From DASRHY01 sp046765875 (GTDB lineage: Bacteria; Actinomycetota; Actinomycetes; Propionibacteriales; Kribbellaceae), in NCBI GenBank assembly GCA_046765875.1, contig JBKPSJ010000298.1, positions 1 to 15,374 on the forward strand: a stretch of DNA of 15,374 nt. Direction: 5' to 3'. A program made the translations under genes and the position numbers. Under the pieces are notes generated by a model, which saw nothing but the letters and a program-made list of their open reading frames with translations, was not told the DNA's origin and made no database searches. This document shows positions 1 through 9,500 of the stretch, in pieces. Each line of letters begins with the position of its first letter. The first letter of the stretch is position 1.

Positions 1-161
1 AGCTTGTGCACACACGGTTCTGGCCAGGACGCCGGCGACGCCCGCGCGCTGGCCGCGAGTCCGAACGCACGCCTGTTGTCATCCCGGCGGGGTGAGGCCG
101 CGGCAGCCCACTGCTGCTGTTCTCGATGAAGAGGTGGAACGACCGCGGCAGGGAGACTCAG

Positions 162-1604
162 ATGGCTACGATGACGAGGATCCTGCACCCGAGCCTCGAG
201 GAACGGCGGGCCCGGGGCAAGGAGGCACGGACCCGGGCGCCTCTGTCCAGCCACGGCTCCTGGACACCGGCCGGCGACCGCCCCGACCCGGTCGCGCTAC
301 TGGAGGAACAAGACGCAGACCGCGAGCCCGACCTCGTCCCGGTCCGGCACGGGCGAATGCTGGTGTCTCCGTTCACCTTCTACCGGGGCGGGGCCAAGAT
401 CATGGCCACCGACCTGGCCGGCACCCCTACCGCCGGTCTCACCGTCCAACTGTGCGGCGACGCTCATCTGTCGAACTTCGGGGCATTCGCCTCGCCCGAA
501 CGCCGGCTGCTGTTCGACCTGAACGACTTCGACGAGACCCTCCCCGGGCCGTTCGAGTACGACGTCAAGCGGATGGCGGCCAGCTTCACCATCGCCGCCC
601 GCAACAACGGCTTCAGCAAGGCCGACGCCCGCGCGGCCACGCTCGCATCGGCGGCGGCCTACCGGGAGGCGATCGCCGACTTCGCGCAGATGGGCACGAT
701 GGACGTCTGGTACGCGCACCTGGACGAGGATGACCTGCTGGCCGCGATGCGCACCGCCGCGGCACAGGCCGGCAAGAACAAGAAGGAAGCTAAGAGGTTC
801 AAGCAGGCCGAGGCCACCGGCGTGAAGGCCATCAAGAAGGCCCACACGCGTGACAGCCTGCAGGCGTTGTCCAAGCTCGCTGAGCTGGTCGACGGACGCT
901 ACCGGATCGTCAGCCAGCCACCGATCGTGGTCCCGATGCGGGAGCTGCAGGCCTCCTACGGCCTGACCGGCGACGAGATCGAGCGGGCACTTCACGAGCA
1001 GTTCCGCGCCTACCGCGCCACGCTGCGCGACGACCAGCGCCAACTGCTCGAGCGGTTCGAACTCGTCGACATGGCCCGCAAGGTGGTGGGGGTGGGCAGC
1101 GTCGGAACACGGGCGTTCATCGGCCTGCTCCAGGGCCGCGACCATGGCGATCCACTCTTCCTGCAGGTCAAGGAAGCCACCAAGTCCGTCCTGGAGGATC
1201 ACCTGCCCAAGAGCCGGTACAAGCAGCACGGCGAGCGGGTCGTCTACGGCCAGCGGATGATGCAGGCCGCCAGCGACATCTACCTGGGCTGGACGAAGGG
1301 TCTCGACGCCAACCGTCACTACTACTGGCGGCAGCTGCGGGACATGAAGGGCTCGGCCGAGGTCGAGACGATGATCCCGACCGGCCTCACTCTGTATGCC
1401 CGGACCTGCGGGTGGACCCTGGCCCGGGCGCACGCCCGCTCCGGCGATCCGGTCGCGATCCACGCCTACCTGGGCAAGCGCGACCTGTTCGAGCAGTCGA
1501 TCGCCGACTTCTCCAAGAGCTACGCCGACCAGAACGAGCAGGACTACCAGGCATTCGCCGAGGCGATCCGGTCCGGACGACTCCAAGCACTCGAAGGCGT
1601 GTGA
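162..1604 (+). CDS. DUF2252 family protein (kinase-like, uncharacterised)
   Basis: This 480-residue protein matches the DUF2252 family in length and motifs. Residues 99-105 read GDAHLSN and residues 119-125 read DLNDFDE. By position and character these resemble the catalytic loop (GDxHxxN) and the metal-binding aspartate segment of aminoglycoside-phosphotransferase and protein-kinase folds. A phosphotransfer or nucleotide-binding role is therefore an inference; the family has no settled substrate. There is no signal peptide or membrane segment, so it should be cytoplasmic. I chose the ATG at 162 because AGGGAG at 150-155 sits six bases upstream. The in-frame ATG at 126 has no such site, and another ATG follows at 171. 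The middle (residues about 200-240) is lysine/alanine-rich and probably helical. It lies 110 bp upstream of a co-directional membrane protein gene and could be cotranscribed with it. Family call is firm, function is not. Confidence 0.88.
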   Translation: MATMTRILHPSLEERRARGKEARTRAPLSSHGSWTPAGDRPDPVALLEEQDADREPDLVPVRHGRMLVSPFTFYRGGAKIMATDLAGTPTAGLTVQLCGDAHLSNFGAFASPERRLLFDLNDFDETLPGPFEYDVKRMAASFTIAARNNGFSKADARAATLASAAAYREAIADFAQMGTMDVWYAHLDEDDLLAAMRTAAAQAGKNKKEAKRFKQAEATGVKAIKKAHTRDSLQALSKLAELVDGRYRIVSQPPIVVPMRELQASYGLTGDEIERALHEQFRAYRATLRDDQRQLLERFELVDMARKVVGVGSVGTRAFIGLLQGRDHGDPLFLQVKEATKSVLEDHLPKSRYKQHGERVVYGQRMMQAASDIYLGWTKGLDANRHYYWRQLRDMKGSAEVETMIPTGLTLYARTCGWTLARAHARSGDPVAIHAYLGKRDLFEQSIADFSKSYADQNEQDYQAFAEAIRSGRLQALEGV

Positions 1605-1714
1605 GTGCTGCAGACGATGCCACCTCAGACCGGTACCGCCGTCCGCCGAAACGGCCTAGCGGCGATGACCGAGGGCGGACGCCCGCTCGTGCCGATCCGT
1701 GAGCGGCGCGAAGC

Positions 1715-2392
1715 GTGATCCACGCCGGCGCTGAGGTCCTGCTCTACGGCCTTGCCGCGGCAGCCAGCGCTCTCGTGCTTGCGGCCACCTTCGCCGTCAT
1801 TCGGAGTGAGCGGCCCCGCTCCAACGGGATCGTCTTCTTGAGCGGCTTTGTCTTCGGCACGGTGATCGCGTGCGGCTTCGGCCTGGCCCTCGGCCAGGCC
1901 GCCGTTGACCGGCTCGACTCGCACGACACGCTCAGGGCGGCTCTCACGCTCCTCCTCGGCCTCGCTCTGCTCGCCGTCGGACTCCGGGCGCAGCACACGC
2001 CGCCTAGACCGCAGGCGCGAGGCAGTCGTGCGACGGCGATCCTCGCTGGACTCGGAAATGTGGGCCCTGCCGCGACGTTCTCCATGGCCGGGCTCCTCGG
2101 CTTCGGAGGGCCGAAACGGCTGCTGCTCACGTTCTTCGCCATGGCGTCGGCGACCGAGGCTGATCTCCGTGACATCGTGGATCTCACCTTGGTCGCGGTC
2201 TACGTGGCTGTTTCCACGCTGCTCGTCTGGGTGCCGGTCGGTATCGTGATCATTGCGGGAGAGCGCGCCGACGTGACCATCGTTCGCTGCCAATCCTGGC
2301 TCACCGAGCACGCCCGTGCGCTGCGCGTGTGGCTCTCCCTCGGGATCGGCGGTGCGCTCGTCATGGATGCGCTCCTGCGGCTGTTCGCCTGA
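1715..2392 (+). CDS. GAP-like (SfLAP-type) multi-pass membrane protein
   Basis: This 225-residue protein has about six hydrophobic segments: roughly residues 6-28, 38-61, 73-91, 113-130, 156-181 and 202-222. A short basic/proline-rich loop (91-106) splits it into two three-helix halves. Layout and length fit the GAP / sulfolipid-1-addressing protein family, which shares the general shape of LysE-type exporters. In mycobacteria, members of that family help transport surface glycolipids. Here the substrate is unknown and the family assignment rests on topology and general appearance rather than a diagnostic motif. The start is a GTG at 1715 with only a weak purine-rich stretch before it, so a different start is possible. 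It lies 110 bp after the DUF2252 gene on the same strand, with no convincing terminator between them. Confidence 0.6.
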   Translation: MIHAGAEVLLYGLAAAASALVLAATFAVIRSERPRSNGIVFLSGFVFGTVIACGFGLALGQAAVDRLDSHDTLRAALTLLLGLALLAVGLRAQHTPPRPQARGSRATAILAGLGNVGPAATFSMAGLLGFGGPKRLLLTFFAMASATEADLRDIVDLTLVAVYVAVSTLLVWVPVGIVIIAGERADVTIVRCQSWLTEHARALRVWLSLGIGGALVMDALLRLFA

Positions 2393-3097
2393 AGTCGGAG
2401 AAGCCCGAGCGCGGTACTCCGTCGGTACAAGAGTTGGGGAGGACCCCTGCGTTTGACAAGTCTCTGCTTTCTCACGCGGGTCGGGACCCCTTGTCGCGTA
2501 CTGAGGGAGCGCTGCCTTGGGCACCCAGTTCGTGGGTTGCGCGGGTCTATCCGGAACTTTGTGTTTCTGGCTGGCGTGAGGTCCCCGTATGGGCCAGGGG
2601 CGGAAGAATGATCACCCCCATGACGGAGGACGGCATGCCGGGCGAGCGTGTCCCGCTCGCACGTCAGCACAACCCCTTCGACATGTCGCGGTTAGCTGAG
2701 CAGCTGCTTGCGCCGGTGGACGACCCTGCTGCCGCGCCCACGCCGAGCCTGACACCGTCTTGCCGGAACGCGCGGGTGCGCCGATCAGCGTGAACGGGAA
2801 CGCATCGACGGCCTGGGAACCCTGTCCAACAGCCGCTTGCGCTCGCGGCCCGCAGGTGTGCTAATCGCATTCGTTGTCGTTCTCAGCCCGACCCCCGCTC
2901 TTCATCCCCTGCATCGCCGCAACTAGTGCCCGACGCCTTCACATAGGTCCCCAGGCCGCGCTGCGGTGTAGTTGCCTTCCGAGCTGCCCTGGGGAATAAC
3001 CCGGTCATCGCCCATCGAGTGGAACCAAGCCGGTTTGGTGCGAGCACGGTCCGTGGTGCGATCGGTGTGCGGGCGTCACGAGCGGTGTGAGTCGCAA
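2393..3097. other. gene-poor decayed stretch
   Basis: No intact gene is supportable in these 705 bp. The best reading frame is plus-strand 2620-2793 (start MTEDGMPGERVPLARQ), which looks protein-like for about 40 residues before turning into a proline/arginine-rich tail. A second plus frame picks up near 2790 (RERERIDGLGTLSNSRLRS...) and stops at 2925-2927. This handover suggests a frameshifted remnant of a short gene, but I do not recognise either piece. The remainder shows no tRNA, repeat array or clear terminator. Confidence 0.35.
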
Positions 3098-3772
3098 CTA
3101 CCCGGGTTGCTGGGTGGGCTCGACTCCCGCTTGCGCGCTCGGCCGAGTGTCCTCGTCGTGGTAAGCGGCGAGGAGTTGCAGCTCGCGCTGCGTGCGGGGG
3201 AACAGGAAGAACACGACCGCCGCGCCGACCAGGATCGCAATGATCCCGGCGGTGTACGCCCAGTCGGCACCGGACAGGAACGACGACTTCGCGCCGGCCA
3301 CGATCTGTGCCGAGTACTGCGGGTACTGCTGGGCGATGTCCGTGGCGCTCGAGAACGACTTGGTGAGCTGGCTTTGAACCTCGGTCGTGACCTGCTGACT
3401 GTCGGGCGACGCCGCGATCGATCGCGACGCCGCACTTGCGTATCCGGCGGCGAGCAGCGCACCGAAGATCGACTGCATGATCGCGCCACCCAGGTCGCGC
3501 TGGAGGTCGGCCGTACCGGAGGCCATCCCGGCGCGCTGGACTGGGACTGACCCGGTCAGCGAATGCGACGCGGAGGTGCCGGCGAACCCGACCCCGATGC
3601 CCACGCACGCGTAGGCGATAGCGACCTGCCAGTACGGGCTGTCGTCGCTCCACAGCAGCATCGAGCCGAAGGCGAGCAGCAGGAACAAATAGCCGAACAG
3701 GAGCGTGAATCGGGCCCCTCGTGTCTCGACGAGCTGGGCCGATGTGCGCGCGACCTGTCCCGCCAGAGTGTT
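3098..3772 (-). pseudogene. MFS drug exporter (DHA2 type), C-terminal remnant
   Basis: About 225 residues of the C-terminal part of a 14-TM (DHA2) major facilitator exporter remain. In reading order there is a cytoplasmic loop (LAGQVARTSAQLVETRGARF), a TM pair around FTLLFGYLFLLLAFGSMLLW and WQVAIAYACVGIGVGFAG, and the conserved segment SVPVQRAGMASGTADLQRDL. Then come a TM and a long extracytoplasmic loop (SDSQQVTTEVQSQL... type, rich in Q and S), a last TM (AGIIAILVGAAVVFFLFP) and a hydrophilic tail ending at TAG 3098-3100. The full family is about 450-550 residues, so the N-terminal half is missing. The frame stays open upstream of the internal ATG at 3688 and remains recognisable to about 3772. 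There it meets an unrelated coding fragment in another frame. The remnant cannot work as a transporter. Confidence 0.75.
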
Positions 3773-3774
3773 TG

Positions 3775-3935
3775 AGGGTCCAGACCTGGGCCGTCGCGGT
3801 CCCGTGCGCGAAGACCTGGTCCTTCGCCAGCGACTGCACGTGTTTCTCGGCGCGGGTCTCGAACACCCGCTTGCCGATTTTCTGAAGCCGCCGCGCAGCT
3901 AAGTCGCGCGATTCGCAGCCTCGAAACGCCTCAGG
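3775..3935 (-). pseudogene. unrecognised coding fragment next to the MFS remnant
   Basis: Directly upstream of the MFS remnant the minus strand carries an open frame of about 53 residues that looks truly coding. From about GKRVFETRAEKHVQSLAKDQ onward nearly every codon ends in G or C. The frame follows an in-frame TAA at 3936-3938, has no start codon before the internal ATG at 3866, and runs out of frame into the MFS sequence near 3773. I do not recognise the family. It is best read as an internal piece of a lost gene joined to the MFS piece by a deletion. Confidence 0.4.
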
Positions 3936-4235
3936 TTAACTAGCGGTTGGTGTGGTTTCACCAATCGTGTCATGCGGACCGCCCCCGGCGCGATGCCGCT
4001 CCTTAACAGTGACCCGCCGCAGTTTCATCACCGCTCGTAAACGGCCGTGACCCAAGCGAAACCGCCGCAGGAAGTCTGCCGTGAAACGCTGCTCGGGCGT
4101 ATCGTCGAAATAGGCGTCAGTTTGGGCTCGGCGACCGGGCGGTGAGGCAAACAGTCTCGGGTGCCGCAGCCTGCACCTGCAAGTCGGCCTCGTCCGCCCA
4201 CGGACGGCGTCCGCGGGCCACCCATTGGGGGATCC
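3936..4235. other. upstream region of the first propeller gene
   Basis: These 300 bp hold no gene I can name. A minus-strand frame ending at TAA 3936-3938 contains a passably protein-like stretch (FTADFLRRFRLGHGRLRAVM, then KLRRVTVKERHR). It has no convincing start and runs into the antisense of the next gene. The promoter of the propeller gene presumably lies here, but I see no clear -35/-10 pair. Confidence 0.3.
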
Positions 4236-5915
4236 ATGGCACGATCTCGTCGCCTCATCCTGTTTAGCTCGGTCGCGGCACTCATCATCGCGGGACTGCT
4301 CCAGATCGGCGGGCCCGCGAACGCGAAGACCGATTTGCGCAACGCATCGGTCACTGCGGGTACCAGGCAGTACCTGATGCATCCCGACCAGGCGCCGGCG
4401 TCGGAGCGGGCCGGCTTCAGAGCGCTCAACCAGCGTGCCAAAGTAGCCGCCCAGCGCACCCCGGCCATAGGCACGTCCAGCGCAGCAGATCCGTCTGGTG
4501 GCGTCCTGTTCAATCGCGACGCGTTGGGGCTGCCGCAGAACGAGACGTCGGTCGCCGTGTGCCAGCAGACGCCGGAGTATGTCCTGGGCGGCACCAATGA
4601 CTACCGGGGAATCGTCGACCCGGGTGGCAACTTCACCGGCTGGCACCTGTCCGGTAACGGCGGGCGCTCGGTCCTCAATGATGGGCTGCTCCCGCCGATC
4701 GCCCATCCCGGCGGTGCGCTCCCGTCCGGTGGCGACCCCGTCAACCGGTTCGGTTCGGGGTGCTCGGCTTACGCGGCGGACCTCAACTACGACTTCTCCC
4801 AAGGCACCGGCCAGATCGGTGAAGTGCCGAGCGCCATTGGGGTGTACCGGAGCGACGCGCGGACGTTGGCGACCTGCCCTCGCGGCAGCAACCCCGCCGA
4901 TCTGGTACATCCGGAATGCTGGCCGACCCGGCGGCTGGTCGCCGAGGCCGGGCCGGGGCACTTCCTCGACAAGGAGTGGATGGCGGTCGGACGCAGTGGG
5001 CCCGCCGGCGAGGTCGTGTGGATCGCTTACGGCGACCTGTCCGACTTCAACGCGGAGGGAAACGAGGAGAGCGGCGTCATCAAGGTTGTCCGGTGCGACG
5101 CCCACCTTGTCAACTGCACGGCCCCGATCAGCCTCAGCGACGGGCAGCAGGTTGCCGAGTACCCCACGATCACCATCGCGTCGGACGGGACGACGGTGGT
5201 CACCTGGGGCGAGTTCTTCGGCGAGTCGTTCCTGGGCCCGACCCAGCGGCCGTGGATCGCGGTCGCCCCGCCCGGCAGCACCACCTTCACCCGGCGGCCG
5301 GTCTCCGAGCCGCGTAACCAGATCATCCGCGGCCGCGAGGTGCCGCACGCGGCGAACTTCCGCTTCGGGACGATGTTCCCCAGCACGGTCACGGGCCAAG
5401 GTGGACGGTTGCGCGTGGATGTCATCTGGGCCGAGTGCCTCACACACGCACTCGACTCGGTCTGCGAGGAGCCGAGTATCTTCCTCACCTCGTCGCGCGA
5501 CCTCGGCCTCACCTGGAGCCAGCCACACGTCATTTCCGCCGGCGGCGACAACTTCATGCCGAACCTAGCCACCGACCCGGCGACCGGCGGTGTCGCCGCC
5601 GCCTGGTACACAACCCGCTACGATCCGCTCTTCCATCACCGCTACGACACCGAACTCGTCCGGATTCTCGACGACGGCACCGTCAACGGGCGCACCCGAG
5701 TCACCAAGGTGTCCACCGAACCGGACGCCGATCCGCTGCTATCGGGAACCTTCATCGGTGACTACCTCGAGGTGGCACCGCTGAACGGCACCGCGTATGT
5801 GCACTTCACGGCCAACTATCGGTCCGTCCGGCTGATCGGCGACGGCGTGCCCATCCCGCAGCAGGACAACTTCCTCGCCCGCGTCCCGGGCCGAACCGTG
5901 CCTGGACACTCGTAG
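4236..5915 (+). CDS. secreted sialidase/BNR-like beta-propeller protein
   Basis: This 559-residue exported protein begins MARSRRLILFSS, followed by a hydrophobic stretch and an AxA-type signal peptidase site (GGPANA|KTD, after residue 30). The mature part looks like a sialidase-type (BNR) propeller. It has strand-rich repeats, one good Asp-box (SSRDLGLTWS, residues 419-428), and segments such as DKEWMAV (245-251), YPTITIASDGTTVVTW (309-324) and MPNLATDPATGGVAAAW (441-457). These are typical of secreted BNR/exo-alpha-sialidase-like proteins. Paired cysteines (for example 289/294 and 401/410) suit an extracellular location. Enzyme activity cannot be read from the sequence. The ATG at 4236 is preferred over an in-frame start at 4161 because the signal peptide begins there and GGGGG at 4227-4231 can serve as a ribosome site. 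A strong hairpin follows the stop. Confidence 0.78.
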   Translation: MARSRRLILFSSVAALIIAGLLQIGGPANAKTDLRNASVTAGTRQYLMHPDQAPASERAGFRALNQRAKVAAQRTPAIGTSSAADPSGGVLFNRDALGLPQNETSVAVCQQTPEYVLGGTNDYRGIVDPGGNFTGWHLSGNGGRSVLNDGLLPPIAHPGGALPSGGDPVNRFGSGCSAYAADLNYDFSQGTGQIGEVPSAIGVYRSDARTLATCPRGSNPADLVHPECWPTRRLVAEAGPGHFLDKEWMAVGRSGPAGEVVWIAYGDLSDFNAEGNEESGVIKVVRCDAHLVNCTAPISLSDGQQVAEYPTITIASDGTTVVTWGEFFGESFLGPTQRPWIAVAPPGSTTFTRRPVSEPRNQIIRGREVPHAANFRFGTMFPSTVTGQGGRLRVDVIWAECLTHALDSVCEEPSIFLTSSRDLGLTWSQPHVISAGGDNFMPNLATDPATGGVAAAWYTTRYDPLFHHRYDTELVRILDDGTVNGRTRVTKVSTEPDADPLLSGTFIGDYLEVAPLNGTAYVHFTANYRSVRLIGDGVPIPQQDNFLARVPGRTVPGHS

Positions 5916-5948
5916 ACATCCCGCCGGCCTGTCGATGAGCCAGCGGCT

Positions 5949-5987
5949 ACGCACCACGTTGAGGTATTGCTCCTCAACGTGGTGCGT
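5949..5987 (+). terminator. 16-bp perfect hairpin, likely terminator of the propeller gene
   Basis: A perfect inverted repeat has arms at 5949-5964 (ACGCACCACGTTGAGG) and 5972-5987, separated by the 7-base loop TATTGCT. It starts 33 bases after the stop of the preceding gene. There is no run of T after the stem, so it would be an L-shaped terminator of the kind common in actinomycetes, or a small structured operator. Confidence 0.6.
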
Positions 5988-6564
5988 GATCTCAGAGCGC
6001 TCCGCCCCGGCGTGCGACCGTACCGCACGATCGCCGATCTGAACCGTCCCCGGTTTTGATGCATCGGAACGACGGCTCACTGACGTACCTACCGCGGATA
6101 GTCCGGCGGGGTGGCCGCTCACACGCCGACCACATTGCACGGACCGACCATGCACAGGGCCGCACGTTCCGGACCACCCAGGAATTCAAGGACTCCCTGC
6201 CTGGGCGGGTCCGCGCCTCCTCCGACTATCGCGTGCCGGGTCTGATGGAGGCTCTGATTCCACCGAAGGATGAGGGTCAGGGCGGCACCATCCGCCTCGC
6301 CTACCGCCGGTTGAACGCAACGGCGAGGACGGATAGACCGTCTCATCGTGAGGCCAAGGATCCGAGCACTCCGCGGAGCCGCAGGCCGGGCGCATCGCAG
6401 ATCCTCCTTTCGTGCATCCGTGCATCTGCGCCTCAGCCTGGATCCTTGGCTTGTCGCACATCAATTGGCGGAGGATCTGTCGCACATCACCGTCGGCTGA
6501 CAGTACGGGGTTGTCATCAGTCGCTTGGTGTCCTCCTGACCGATGAGGTGGACTCGGTATGCGG
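5988..6564. other. intergenic region between convergent propeller genes
   Basis: No supportable gene is found in these 577 bp. Plus-strand 6056-6568 and minus-strand 6186-6485 are open, but both are arginine/serine/proline-rich with no motif. The only structure noted is a 12-base direct repeat (TGTCGCACATCA at 6452-6463 and 6478-6489), each copy preceded by a GGATC-containing stretch. The region ends in the 3' end of the large minus-strand gene, for which I see no strong terminator. Confidence 0.4.
6452..6489. repeat. 12-bp direct repeat TGTCGCACATCA, two copies
   Basis: The 12-mer occurs at 6452-6463 and again at 6478-6489, 26 bases apart start to start. It could be a relic of a mobile-element end or a pair of protein-binding half-sites. 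Nothing else in the window repeats it. Confidence 0.45.
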
Positions 6565-9500
6565 TTAGACGGCCGAGCAGCTGATGGGTGCCTGGCCGTG
6601 TTGCTGGAGGAGTTGGTTGAAGGTGGGTACGTCGGTGCTGACGGTGTCGCGCAGTCTCTGCAACTGCGGTTGGAGTTGGAGGTCGAGTCCCGCGAAGACC
6701 TGCTCGAGCTGGTCGGTCGGCCGAGCGTCGACGCTCTCGATCACGGCGTGCAGCGAGGCGATTCTGTTGTTGAGTTTGATGCCGAAGTTGAGCGGGTCCT
6801 CACTGGCCTGCAGCTTTGTCTGGTAGAGCTCGTTCTGTACGGCGTTGAGCTCGGCGTTCAGCGCGGTGCCGGCCTGGGTGACGGCCGGGTCGTTGGCCGC
6901 CGTCACGCGGTCGTCGACCTGCGCTGTACAGGCCCTGATGTTGATCACGTCCTGGTTGGCGTCGTCAGTGGCGTTGCGCACCGCCAGGTCCAGCTGGAAC
7001 TGTGCGGCGATGTCGGCGTCGGTCACGTGCGTGAGCCGGGCGTCCTTGAGGACGTCGAAGGACTCTTGCAGTGTCTGTCCGTCGACGACGAGCCGCACGG
7101 TGAAGCCGCCCAGCGGAGCCTTCGGTCCCTGGTTGCTCCCGGACCAGTAGACGAGCCCCGGGAAGCTGGTCGCATTCGGATAGCGCAGGTTCCAGGTACT
7201 CGTACGCGTGCCCGCCGTGGTGGGCAGGGTGTTGGTAGCGACCACGGTTGAGCCGTCGGGCGCGACGAACTGCATGCTCGCCGACGTGACGTTCTGCTTG
7301 AGCGTGTAACTCACCGGCACGGTGTTGTTGACCGACCGCACCGGGTTGTCGGGGTCGCGCAGGACTGCGAGCGAGTTCTCGGCGTCCGGGGCATGTGTGG
7401 TCGGCGGGATCACCGCAGACGGCGGATTCACCGGAGCGATCGGGGTGACCGGCGGGACGGTCTGGTGGAACCAGGCGACGTCCTCCGCCTGCGTCTTGGG
7501 GGTGAGCGCCCGCAGCAGCTGCGCGCAGTCGTCGCAGACGTAGAAGCCGCGGCCGTGCGTGGAGATCACGACGTCGTTGCCCTTGACCTGCAGGTCGTAC
7601 GCCGTGACGTCGGGCAGATTCAGCGACAGCGACTGCCAGTGGTCACCGTCGTCGAACGACACGTACACCCCGTGCGCACTGCTCGCGTACAGCAGATCGG
7701 ACCGGGCCGGGTCCTGCCGGATCGTCCACAGGTAGTCGTCCGCTGCGATGCCGGTGGTGATCTCGGTCCAGTGTTCGCCGCCATCGTGCGTGCGGTACGC
7801 GATCGGACTGAAGTCGTCGAGCTTGTAACGCTGGGCCGCGACGTACGCAGTCTCCTGCGCCTTGTCGCGGTCCTTGGCGGTGGCCGCGTGACCGGCATCG
7901 ATCATGCTGACCCGGCTGAACTTCGTCAGGCCGGCCGGCGTCACCTCGTGCCACGTACCGCCACCCTTGTTGGTGAACCAGACCCGGCCGTCGTCGGTAC
8001 CGGCCCAGATCCAGTCCTTGTTCACCCCGGACGGCGCGATCGAGAACACCGTGGCGTAGTACTCGATGCCGGTCTGGTCCAAGGTGATCGGCCCGCCCGA
8101 GTCACCCAGGGTGGTGGGATCGGCGTGGCTGAGGTCCGGGCTGATCTCCTGCCAGGACTGCCCGCCGTTGGTCGACTTCATGACGTGCTGGGAACCGGCG
8201 AACACCGCGTCCGGCTCGGCCGGGTTCGTCACCAGCGGGTACGACCACTGGAACCGGTACTTGAGCACACCCGCCGGCGACCCCATCGGGTTGTCGGGCC
8301 ACGGATCCACCCGGCGGGAGCCGATGAAGCTCTGGCCGCTGCGGTCGAAACGGCTCAGCGACCCGGTCCACGGCCCGCAGCAACTGCCGGCATAGAACAC
8401 GTTGGAATCACGCGGATCGACCGCGATCGGGCCGCTCTCGCTGCCGCCGGGGATGGTGATCCGGTCCGTCCCGCCAGTGCTGGAGACACACGTCGTACCC
8501 CGGTCCTGCTGCTCGCCGCAGACCAGGTACGGATCGTCATTGGTGGTGGCCAGGGCGTAGATCTGCGCGGACGAATAATCCTCCGCCGTCCAGCTGGCGC
8601 CGCCGTTCGCCGTGACCGTCGCGCCGCCGTCGTTGCCCTCGATCATGCGGTTGTTGTTTGTCGGGTCGATCCACAGGTCGTGGTGGTCGCCGTGCGGCAG
8701 ACCGCCGATGGTCGAGAAGTTGGCACCGGCGTCATCGGAGCGAAGGAACGACACATTCGGGATGTACACACGGTCCACGTTGGTGGGGTCGGCGACCACC
8801 CTTGTGTAGTAGAAGGCGCGCTGCCGGATCTCGTTGCTGGTGTTGACCAGCGTCCACGTCGTACCGGCGTCGTCGGAGCGGAACAGGCCGCCGTCGCGCG
8901 CCTCCACGATCGCATACACCCGGTTCGGGTTCGCTGCGGAAACGCTGACGCCGACCTTGCCGATCGGCGCGCCCGCGGGCAGCCCGAGGCGCGGCGTCAA
9001 CGCGGTCCACGTGGTGCCGCCATCAGTGGACTTGTACAGCCCGCTGCCCGCGCCGCCATCGTCGAGCAGCCAGAACTTGCGGTTGACCTGCCACATCCCC
9101 GCATACAGCACCTGCGGGTTCGATGGGTCCATCGCAAGGTCGACCGCGCCGGTGCGATCGTCCACGTACAGCACGCGTTGCCACGACGCACCGCCATCAC
9201 CGGAGCGGAACACCCCGCGTTCGGTGTTCGTGCCGAACACATGCCCTTGCGCGGCGACGTACACCCGGTTGCAGTCAGTCGGGTTGACCCGGATCCGGCC
9301 GATCATCTGCGCATCAGCCAGGCCGAGGTGCGTCCAGGTCGCGCCACCATCGGTGGTCTTGTACACGCCGTCACCCGGGATGACGCTCCCGCGCAGATCG
9401 ACCTCGCCCATACCGATGTAGACCACGTCCGGGTTCGCCGGGCACACCGCCACCGCGCCCGCAGACGAGCTCGAGATCTGCCGGTCGGTCACCGGTGCCC

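Noticed and set aside
2883..3866. 327-residue minus-strand frame starting MFETRAEKHVQ
   Set aside because: The first 35 residues are a real coding fragment, but after about 3773 the frame is an arginine-rich shadow of the MFS remnant, so it is not one gene.
3936..5528. 530-residue minus-strand open frame
   Set aside because: It is mostly antisense to the first propeller gene and motif-free. Only its last 60 or so residues look possibly coding and are mentioned with the gap.
6056..6568. 170-residue plus-strand open frame between the first two propeller genes
   Set aside because: Low-complexity R/S/P/T-rich translation, no ribosome site or motif; treated as intergenic.
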